The position numbers and the translations under genes were made by a program. Below the pieces are notes generated by a model. The model was not told where the DNA came from, did not search any database, and saw only the letters and a program-made list of their open reading frames with translations. DNA of 7,532 nucleotides from Pseudomonadota bacterium (GTDB lineage: Bacteria > Pseudomonadota > Alphaproteobacteria > Sphingomonadales > Sphingomonadaceae), in NCBI GenBank assembly GCA_023423775.1, contig JAFAEZ010000150.1:1-7532 (forward strand), read 5' to 3'. Below are positions 1 to 5,198 of this stretch, piece by piece (positions within the stretch are counted from its first letter, which is position 1; the number at the start of each line of letters is the position of its first letter).

Positions 1-942
1 GCGCAGCAGGGCGCGCGCGCCTTGCTCGGCCAGTGGCTGAGCGGGCGACGCCTGCCGCTGCCGCCGCGGCTCGCCGGCGCGCGGCCGATCCTCCGCTTCG
101 GCTCGGGCCTCTCACTCCTCTATGTCAGCGGCGCGGTCGGCACGCGCTCGCCGGAGCTGGTCATCGGCCGCCTGCTCGATTTCGCCGCGGTCGGCCTGTG
201 GGGCCGCGCCGTCGGCCTCGCCGGCCAGCTGCGCCAGCTGGTGAGCGGTGCGATCGGCGGCGTCTTCTATCCCGCCTTCGCGCGGCTGCGCGACAATGGC
301 GAGGATCTCGCCATCCCCTATCTGCGCGTCGTCTCCGGCTATAGCGCGGTCACCTGGCCGGCCATGGCCTTGCTCGCCGCGGCTTCGACGCCCCTGGTGC
401 TGATGCTCTACGGACCGCTCTGGGCGGGCGTCGCGCCATTGCTGGTCTGGATTGCCCTGTCCGAGTTCGCCTTCACCGCACTTCCGCTCCACATGGAGCT
501 GCCGATCCTGCTCGGTCGCATGCGCCGGCTGCTGCTGCTCAACATCCTCGACACGATCGCGTCGATCGGGCTGCTGGTGGCGGGCGCATTGTGGAGCCTG
601 GAATGGGCCGCCGCCTCGCGCATCGCCTGGGGGATCGTCTGGTTCGCCATCTATGCCGGCTTCATGCGCGGCCTGATCGGCTTCGCCTGGCGCGACATGA
701 TCGCGCTCTACGCCCGCAGCCTGGTCGCGACCGCGGCGACGGTCGCGCCCCTCCTCCTTTATTATTGGCGCTGGAGCAGCCCGGCCGACACCGACTTTGC
801 CACGCTCGCCGCCCTGGCCGCGGCGGGCGGCCTGTGCTGGCTGGCGACGATCTTCCTGGTTCGCCATCCGGTGCGCGAGGAAGTGGCGTTCATGCTGGCC
901 AGCCTGCGCGATGCGCTGCCCCGGCGGGTGCGGGTCGGCTAG
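1..942 (+). CDS. Polysaccharide/oligosaccharide flippase (MOP superfamily, Wzx-like), 3' part
   Basis: The frame is open from base 1, so the N-terminus lies outside the window; 313 C-terminal residues are visible, ending in TAG at 940-942. The protein is strongly hydrophobic with several membrane segments, and carries features common in Wzx/WzxC-type lipopolysaccharide biosynthesis proteins: a GxxxxVFYPAFARLR-like stretch (about residues 85-98) and an LMLYGPLWAGVAPLL stretch (about 135-150) ahead of the later helices. Family members move undecaprenyl-linked sugar units across the inner membrane for O-antigen, capsule or exopolysaccharide assembly. The substrate cannot be read from this fragment. 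TTG at 22 is an in-frame start codon but nothing supports it as the real start, since the typical 12-14 helix protein has about 450-500 residues. The gene converges with the CBS-domain gene, and the two share four bases. A polysaccharide cluster probably lies upstream (inference). Confidence 0.85.
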   Translation, partial: AQQGARALLGQWLSGRRLPLPPRLAGARPILRFGSGLSLLYVSGAVGTRSPELVIGRLLDFAAVGLWGRAVGLAGQLRQLVSGAIGGVFYPAFARLRDNGEDLAIPYLRVVSGYSAVTWPAMALLAAASTPLVLMLYGPLWAGVAPLLVWIALSEFAFTALPLHMELPILLGRMRRLLLLNILDTIASIGLLVAGALWSLEWAAASRIAWGIVWFAIYAGFMRGLIGFAWRDMIALYARSLVATAATVAPLLLYYWRWSSPADTDFATLAALAAAGGLCWLATIFLVRHPVREEVAFMLASLRDALPRRVRVG

Positions 943-1367
943 GCGCTCTGGATATAGTCGCGCATCGCCTCGGCCTCGGCCTCGATCTTGTCGATCCGAT
1001 ATTTGACGAGATCGCCGATCGAGACCAGGCCGATCAGCCTTTCGCCCTGCACCACCGGCAGGTGCCGCATGCGCCGCTGGGTCATCAGCGACAAGGCCGC
1101 CATTACCGAGAAATCGGGATCGACGGTCACCGCGGGCGAGGTCATCACCCGCTCGACCGGCCAGTCGAGGACCGCGGCGCCGTCGCTCTTCAGGCAGTAG
1201 ATGACGTCGCGCTCCGACATGATCCCGACCACCCGATCGGCCTTCAGAACCGGAAGCGCGCCGATCCGGCGCTCGGCCAGCATGGCGACCGCGTCGCGCA
1301 CCGGCGTGTCGCACTCGGTGCTGTAGACGGTGTCGCCCTTGCGTCCGAGAATCGCGGCGATGGTCAT
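939..1367 (-). CDS. CBS-domain pair protein
   Basis: A 142-residue protein made almost wholly of two tandem CBS domains (a Bateman module). CBS1 is about residues 10-62, with RIGALPV and VGIMSERDV motifs; CBS2 is about 75-130, with RRMRHLPVV and LIGLVSIGDLVKYRI. A short charged helix ends the protein (EAEAEAMRDYIQSA). Stand-alone proteins of this length and pattern are common in alphaproteobacteria and are thought to bind adenine nucleotides and report energy state; the partner is unknown. The ATG at 1365-1367 is preceded by AAGGAG about eight bases upstream (within 1368-1385), which decides the start. The frame stays open further upstream, to about 1904, but that part is antisense to the thioesterase gene. 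The stop TAG (939-941) sits inside the CTAG that also holds the flippase stop. The gene is divergent from the membrane protein gene at 1431, with 63 bp between them. Confidence 0.92.
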   Translation of the reverse strand: MTIAAILGRKGDTVYSTECDTPVRDAVAMLAERRIGALPVLKADRVVGIMSERDVIYCLKSDGAAVLDWPVERVMTSPAVTVDPDFSVMAALSLMTQRRMRHLPVVQGERLIGLVSIGDLVKYRIDKIEAEAEAMRDYIQSA

Positions 1368-1430
1368 GACGCAGGCTCCTTTTTTACCGACTCGGCTTGA
1401 TGATCCCATGGCCCACAGCCAAATGGAAGC

Positions 1431-1709
1431 ATGACCCCATCCAACCCGATCCCCGCCGGACGCACGGTCCGCCTGGCGCGCAGCTGGCGGCTTTATACGA
1501 GGCTGATGCTGGCCGCGCTCGTCGCTCTGCCACTCATGCTCCTGGTCCTGAAGCGGAGCGGCGTCGCGATTCCCGCCCAGACGGTGATTGCCGCGGCGGC
1601 CGGCTTCGGCTTCGTCGCCTTGGTCGGCACGGGGCTGATCGCCCTCGCTTATTTCGGCCGCCGGCCGGCCCGCGACACGGCGCAAGGAGGCCCGAGCGAT
1701 GGGCGATAA
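1431..1709 (+). CDS. Small two-helix membrane protein of unknown function
   Basis: A 92-residue protein that I do not recognise. It has a basic, arginine-rich N-terminus (residues 11-24), a hydrophobic segment at about 25-40, a short loop with KRSG, a second segment at about 52-75, and a polar C-terminal tail beginning with RRPAR. The positive-inside rule suggests both ends are cytoplasmic. The start ATG has only a weak GGAAG very close upstream; a later Met at residue 26 has a weak AGG before it and would lose the basic N-terminus, so 1431 is preferred with modest confidence. The last 11 bases overlap the start of the thioesterase gene in another frame, which implies co-transcription and probably translational coupling. 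That the frame is real is supported by the divergent spacing to the CBS gene and by the sensible membrane topology. No function is claimed. Confidence 0.62.
   Translation: MTPSNPIPAGRTVRLARSWRLYTRLMLAALVALPLMLLVLKRSGVAIPAQTVIAAAAGFGFVALVGTGLIALAYFGRRPARDTAQGGPSDGR
1684..1690 (+). promoter_or_regulatory. Strong Shine-Dalgarno of the thioesterase gene, inside the upstream gene
   Basis: AAGGAGG lies eight bases before the ATG at 1699 and is contained within the 3' end of the membrane-protein reading frame. It fixes the thioesterase start and shows that this gene can be translated on its own despite the overlap. Confidence 0.85.
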
Positions 1710-2073
1710 GGGCGAACCGATCCTGCGCGTCGTCCCGCGGCCCGGCGACATCAATGCCAATGGCCACATTTTCGGCGGCTGGGTGCTCTCGCAGATGGAC
1801 ATCGCTGCCGGCATCGTCGCCTCGCACCGCGCCCAGGGCGCCGTCGCGACCGTGGCGATCGAGGCGATGGAATTCATCGCCCCGATCCTGCTGCACGACA
1901 TCATCTCGGTCTACGCGCGCATCGAGCGCACCGGCCGCACCTCGATGGGCATTCGCATCGAGGTGGTCGCGACGCGCGACCGCGGCAACGAGGAAGTGAA
2001 GGTGACCGACGCCTTGTTCACGTTCGTCGCACTCGACGAGAACAATCGGCCCCGGCCGCTCCCAGCGGTCTAA
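1699..2073 (+). CDS. yciA: Acyl-CoA thioesterase, YciA-type hotdog protein
   Basis: A 124-residue single hotdog-fold protein that closely follows the pattern of E. coli YciA: the NANGHIFGGWVLSQMDIA block (residues 19-36), then an AVATVAIEAMEFIAPI strand, a VYARIERTGRTSM strand, and an EEVKVTDALFTFVALD end followed by RPLP. YciA enzymes hydrolyse a broad range of acyl-CoAs to free acid and CoA in the cytosol and act as hexamers. Asp34, in MDIA, should be the catalytic acid (equivalent, from memory, to Asp44 of Haemophilus influenzae YciA). Length is normal for the family. The start is set by the AAGGAGG at 1684-1690. The gene overlaps the small membrane protein gene upstream by 11 bases. Its TAA stop overlaps the stop of the convergent DUF4139 gene. 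Some alphaproteobacterial homologues are annotated only as acyl-CoA thioesterase, so the exact substrate is open. Confidence 0.93.
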   Translation: MGDKGEPILRVVPRPGDINANGHIFGGWVLSQMDIAAGIVASHRAQGAVATVAIEAMEFIAPILLHDIISVYARIERTGRTSMGIRIEVVATRDRGNEEVKVTDALFTFVALDENNRPRPLPAV

Positions 2074-3581
2074 GGCTGGCCGCGCAGGCGGTAACGCAGC
2101 GACATGGAGCCGTTCGCCGGCACGGTCACGCTCCATAAGGGCCGGCCATTGCGGCGGCTGATCCGGCCGTCGGTGACGAGGCCGACATCGCCGAAATCGG
2201 CTTCGAAACGCACCGGCTGCGGCTGATCATTGGTCACAGTGAGCAGGAAGTCTCCTGGGTCGCCCTCCCCGCCGCTCTTCACCACTCGGGTGACGACGCC
2301 GGTCGATTCCGCCACCTCGATCTCGACATCCTCGCCGACCGCCTTGTCGGCGATCGATCCTTGACCGAGCAGGACCGGCCGCACATGGCCAGCGCCGAAT
2401 AACGCTACGCCGCCGGCCGGCAGCGGCAGGCCGAGCCCTTCGGCGGTGCGGTTCCTTGTCCGCAGGATCATCAGCGTGCGCGCCTGCTGCTCCGCGGCGC
2501 TTCCGAACAGCTGCGCCCGGTAGACGCGCTCGACCTTCACGCCCTTCTTCTCGAGCATCGCCACCTGTTTCTGGCTGTTCGCCGCCACGGTGACCGGCTC
2601 GGGGATTCGATAGAGCTTGAGGTCGCCGAGATCCTCCTGCTCCGCCTTCATCGCGACGCGGGAGCCGGTGACGACGATATTCTCCGCCGCCATCACCGGC
2701 GCAGGCGGAGGAGGAGGAGGAGGCGGCGGCGGAGGCGGATAACCACCTTGCTCCTCGGGCGGGATATCGCTCGTCGTACCAGCCGGCCAGCATTGCAGGT
2801 TGAGCGGCTCGCTGCGCGGCTGCGGCGGACGCACATTCTGGTCGCGGTTGAGCCTCCCGGCGACGGCCTGGGTCTCGGCGCGGACGAAGCTGGTCTCGTC
2901 GCCATTGGCCAGGGTCACCCAGGCGAACAGGTCGAGCCGGTCGCCGGCGGGCGACAATGTCCCGATATAATTGGCCTGCCAGTCGAAGCCGCTGGCGAGA
3001 TAGGACAGGGTCAGGGTGGCGGCGACCGCGCGGTCGCTGGTCGTGCGCACCGAGAGCGTCGGCTTGGCGGAAAGCCCTTCCGGCACCGACGGATAGACGA
3101 TCGTCTCGTTGAGGCCCGTGCAGCGCAGGGCCTCGAATCCGTCCTCGGTCTGGAGCACGACCGCTCCGTCCGCGCCCGATCGGATCACGGCCTCCTGCTC
3201 GCGCACTTCGCCCGTCGCGCGCGACGTGCGGCGCAGGTGGACGCGGCGGCCGAGCGAGCGGTCCAGCAGGCTCGCGGGCGACAGCAGCCAGGCGTCCTGG
3301 TTCTTCTCGGCGATCCCTTGCGGCAGGCCGGTTACGATCGCGCTTTCGGGCAGGATGCCGCCCGCCACGCCCTCGAAGCGGATCTCCGCCTCGCCGGCCG
3401 GGATGGTGATCGTGCGGGTCTCGCTGATCAGAGCAAAACCGTTCAGCCAGTCCAGCTGCATCGCCTGGTCGGTCGCACGGTCGGGGTCGCGATAGACGGT
3501 GACCGCTACCGCATCGGGCGCTGGCGAGGTGGCGATGGATTGAGCCGATGCGCTGGACGCCATCAACATGGCAATAAACAT
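2070..3581 (-). CDS. Secreted DUF4139 protein with polyproline run and TonB-box-like motif
   Basis: A protein of about 503 residues, similar along its length to the upstream neighbour (3701-5116). Shared marks include LGDLKLYRIPEPVTVAANSQKQ (here) against LGDFYLYPLPERTTIANQQTKQ, and a final WSVTVPANGSMSLRYRLR against WRVSVPANGSATVT. This is the DUF4139 pattern; the family's biochemical role is unknown. The N-terminal part is beta-rich. Twelve consecutive prolines (about residues 282-293) separate it from the C-terminal domain, followed by ENIVVTGSRV (300-309), a motif typical of TonB boxes in sphingomonad receptors. The start is uncertain. ATG at 3581 gives a short export signal ending ASA-Q (cleavage after about residue 13), with no basic residue and no clear Shine-Dalgarno. 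GTG at 3584 and TTG at 3704 (overlapping the upstream stop as TTGA) are alternatives, the latter reading in frame through the repeat at 3587-3677. Probably co-transcribed with the upstream paralogue. Confidence 0.85.
   Translation of the reverse strand: MFIAMLMASSASAQSIATSPAPDAVAVTVYRDPDRATDQAMQLDWLNGFALISETRTITIPAGEAEIRFEGVAGGILPESAIVTGLPQGIAEKNQDAWLLSPASLLDRSLGRRVHLRRTSRATGEVREQEAVIRSGADGAVVLQTEDGFEALRCTGLNETIVYPSVPEGLSAKPTLSVRTTSDRAVAATLTLSYLASGFDWQANYIGTLSPAGDRLDLFAWVTLANGDETSFVRAETQAVAGRLNRDQNVRPPQPRSEPLNLQCWPAGTTSDIPPEEQGGYPPPPPPPPPPPPAPVMAAENIVVTGSRVAMKAEQEDLGDLKLYRIPEPVTVAANSQKQVAMLEKKGVKVERVYRAQLFGSAAEQQARTLMILRTRNRTAEGLGLPLPAGGVALFGAGHVRPVLLGQGSIADKAVGEDVEIEVAESTGVVTRVVKSGGEGDPGDFLLTVTNDQPQPVRFEADFGDVGLVTDGRISRRNGRPLWSVTVPANGSMSLRYRLRGQP
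2655..2684 (-). other. TonB-box-like motif inside the DUF4139 protein
   Basis: These codons encode ENIVVTGSRV, directly after the polyproline run and Ala-Pro linker. The (D/E)-I-V-V-T-G-(S/T)-R string is the usual N-terminal signature of TonB-dependent receptors in sphingomonads and Caulobacter relatives. Here it sits in mid-protein in a non-receptor. The residues are read directly from the sequence; TonB binding is inference. Confidence 0.55.
2703..2738 (-). repeat. CCN triplet tract encoding 12 consecutive prolines
   Basis: Twelve proline codons in a row, all CCT or CCG, with five successive CCT codons in the middle. The tract is low-complexity and could change length by slippage in whole codons. 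Translation through it is expected to depend on elongation factor P. It marks the linker between the two halves of the DUF4139 protein. Confidence 0.9.
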
Positions 3582-3586
3582 CACAG

Positions 3587-3677
3587 CCGTTCGGGCTGCG
3601 CTTGTCGAAGCCCTCGCCTTCTCGCCCGCTCCGCCGGGCAGAAAAGACAAGCCCTCCGACAGGCCCAGGGCGAACGG
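3587..3677 (-). repeat. REP-like imperfect inverted repeat between the two DUF4139 genes
   Basis: Two 28-base arms, 3587-3614 and 3650-3677, are inverted copies matching at 21 of 28 positions. Both begin with CCGTTCG and contain a TTGTCGAAG- or CTGTCGGAG-type core. The 35-base centre holds a further small hairpin, GCCCG (3624-3628) with CGGGC (3635-3639). I recall elements of this CCGTTCG...TTGTCGAAG type as dispersed intergenic repeats in sphingomonad genomes, but copy number cannot be seen from one window. The element fills nearly all of the 119-base gap between the stop of the upstream gene and the ATG of the downstream one. It could act as an RNA hairpin that stabilises the upstream message or reduces expression of the downstream gene. 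It also lacks stop codons in the frame of the downstream gene. Confidence 0.8.
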
Positions 3678-3700
3678 GAGCGAACGCAACGCGAGCGCCT

Positions 3701-5116
3701 TCAATAACGTGTGTCGAAGGTTGCGGTGACGGTCGCGGAGCCGTTGGCGGGGACGGAGACGCGCCACATGGCCTGGTTGGACGACAGCCGCTCGCTCTTC
3801 TGGCTTTCCTCGATGATCCGGGTGTCGTTCCACCAGGCGTCGAGGCCGCTTTGGAAGAGGTCGACGGTCACCGGCTCGGGCCGCGCGTTCGTGAGCGTGT
3901 AGCGCATTGCAGTCCGCCAGCGCGCTTCGCCGACCCGCTCGCGTTTCTCCACCACCGGCTGCACCTTCACGTCGAAGGCCTCGCCGGTCTTGAGGCCGAG
4001 CTCGGAGCCCATCGGGGTATGGCCGATCGCATTCTCGCCGATGAACTGGGCGTTGCCGCGGCGGTCTTTCATATAGACGCGGACGATGCCGGCCGGGAGC
4101 GCGTCGCCCAGCCCTTGCTCGCGCGAGGTCGAGAATTTGAGGACCGTGTCGGCGCTACGCGCTTCCTCCAGCGTGCCGAGCCAGGGGTTGCGATATTCAT
4201 AGGCGCGGCGGCCGGGAGCGCCGACAACGTCCAGAAAGCTCACCTGCTTGGTCTGCTGGTTGGCGATCGTGGTCCGCTCGGGCAGCGGATAGAGATAGAA
4301 GTCGCCGAGCCGTTCGCGCCCGGAGGTTTCCATCCCCGGCTGGCGCATCGGCGGCGGGGGCGGCGGCGGTGGACGATAGCCGCGACGCGGATCGTAATAA
4401 GCCTGCCCATCCAGCTGCTGCGCCTGCCCGGCGACCAGCAACGTGTCGGCATTGGTGTAGGTGGTGCCGCTGGTATTGCTCAGTGTGATCCAGCCCTGCA
4501 CGTCGATCCGGCCGGCCTGCTCGTCGAACATGGTGACGTAATCCGCCTTCCAGCCGAGCCCGGGCGTCAGATAGCTCAGGGTCGCCGGCCGCGTGCCGCC
4601 GCCGCGACTCTCGAGCGTCACCGACAGGGTCGGGCGGGCCCGAAGATTTTCGGGCACCTTGTCGAAGATGACCCGCACCGGCAGGCCATCGTCGCGCAGC
4701 ACTTCGATCCGGTCGCCGATACGAAGCACGACGCCGCCATTCGCCGCCAGCACGGTGGCGCGCTCACGCACTTCCTGCCCATTGGCGGGATTGGTGCGCA
4801 CGAGCGTGATCGTCTCGCCCACCGCTTTCTGCATCAACGCCTGGGGCGAGAGGAGATCGAAGTCGAAATTCTGCTCCACGACCTCCAGACCCTGGCCCGA
4901 CAGGGTCACGGTCTCGGGACGGATGCGGGCGGAGACGTCGGGGAATTCCTGGCGCGAGCGCCCCGCGGGAAAGGCGATCTGGCGGGTGTCCTGCACCAGC
5001 GCGAGATCGTTATTGTAGATGGTGACCGCGACGTCGCCCTGGGCCGTCTGGGCGGAAGCGGGGCCGGCAATGGCAGAGGCGGTCAAAGCCCCGGCAAGCA
5101 ACACAAGGTGACGCAT
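3701..5116 (-). CDS. Secreted DUF4139 protein with polyproline run (upstream paralogue)
   Basis: A 471-residue protein with a clear Sec signal peptide (basic MRH, hydrophobic LVLLAGALTASAIAG, cleavage at ASA-Q after residue 22), so it is exported to the periplasm or outer membrane. The mature part opens with VAVTIYNNDLALVQDTR, typical of DUF4139 proteins. It continues with a beta-rich domain containing ATLSYLTPGLGWKADY and a WITLSNTSGTTYTNA strand, an eight-proline run (residues 249-256), a C-terminal domain beginning LGDFYLYPLP, and a final WRVSVPANGS strand. The function of the family is not established. The ATG at 5114-5116 is chosen because AGGAG (5126-5130) sits nine bases upstream; an in-frame TTG two codons earlier (5122) is less likely. 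The Shine-Dalgarno lies in one arm of a perfect inverted repeat. The gene follows the porin on the same strand and precedes its own paralogue, suggesting an envelope-related unit. Confidence 0.9.
   Translation of the reverse strand: MRHLVLLAGALTASAIAGPASAQTAQGDVAVTIYNNDLALVQDTRQIAFPAGRSRQEFPDVSARIRPETVTLSGQGLEVVEQNFDFDLLSPQALMQKAVGETITLVRTNPANGQEVRERATVLAANGGVVLRIGDRIEVLRDDGLPVRVIFDKVPENLRARPTLSVTLESRGGGTRPATLSYLTPGLGWKADYVTMFDEQAGRIDVQGWITLSNTSGTTYTNADTLLVAGQAQQLDGQAYYDPRRGYRPPPPPPPPMRQPGMETSGRERLGDFYLYPLPERTTIANQQTKQVSFLDVVGAPGRRAYEYRNPWLGTLEEARSADTVLKFSTSREQGLGDALPAGIVRVYMKDRRGNAQFIGENAIGHTPMGSELGLKTGEAFDVKVQPVVEKRERVGEARWRTAMRYTLTNARPEPVTVDLFQSGLDAWWNDTRIIEESQKSERLSSNQAMWRVSVPANGSATVTATFDTRY
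4349..4372 (-). repeat. Triplet tract encoding eight consecutive prolines
   Basis: Eight proline codons, mostly CCG, placed between the N-terminal beta-rich part and the C-terminal domain, at the same point as the longer run in the paralogue. No TonB-box-like motif follows here: the sequence continues MRQPGMETSGRERLGD. Confidence 0.88.
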
Positions 5117-5122
5117 AAGCAA

Positions 5123-5153
5123 ATGCTCCTGTCGGGGTCGCCGACAGGAGCAT
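5123..5153 (-). promoter_or_regulatory. Perfect 13-bp inverted repeat over the Shine-Dalgarno of the DUF4139 gene
   Basis: The arms ATGCTCCTGTCGG (5123-5135) and CCGACAGGAGCAT (5141-5153) are perfect inverted copies around a five-base loop. On the minus-strand RNA the 3' arm contains the AGGAG at 5126-5130 that serves the start at 5116, and the 5' arm contains the complementary CUCCU. The hairpin is followed by TTTGCTT if the final stem base is counted, a modest U-tract. It may be a Shine-Dalgarno-masking hairpin, a terminator for the porin gene that ends 46 bases upstream, or a dyad operator. The sequence alone does not decide between these. Confidence 0.8.
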
Positions 5154-5178
5154 GTTACATTGTTACCTCCGCTGTCAA
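5152..5178 (-). promoter_or_regulatory. Possible promoter of the DUF4139 genes
   Basis: On the minus strand a consensus TTGACA (5173-5178) is followed after 15 bases by TAACAT (5152-5157). The spacer is shorter than the usual 17 and the -10 is imperfect, so this is a candidate only. A start about seven bases further on (near 5145) would fall inside the 5' arm of the inverted repeat, leaving only a five-base-pair stem and a free Shine-Dalgarno. Two TGTTAC copies eight bases apart (5153-5158, 5161-5166, plus strand) lie in the spacer and -10 area. Confidence 0.42.
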
Positions 5179-5198
5179 TCCCGCGGAATCGGAACGGG

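Noticed and set aside
112..1314. 400-codon minus-strand frame across the flippase and CBS genes
   Set aside because: It crosses two well-supported genes in the wrong frame, and its product is low-complexity Arg/Gly/Asp sequence.
1368..1904. Upstream extension of the CBS-domain reading frame
   Set aside because: The frame stays open, but the extension is antisense to the membrane protein and thioesterase genes. The ATG at 1367 has a good Shine-Dalgarno and matches the usual family length.
5117..5122. TTG start two codons upstream for the first DUF4139 gene
   Set aside because: It would sit only three bases from the AGGAG, too close, while the ATG at 5116 has nine-base spacing and begins a standard signal peptide.
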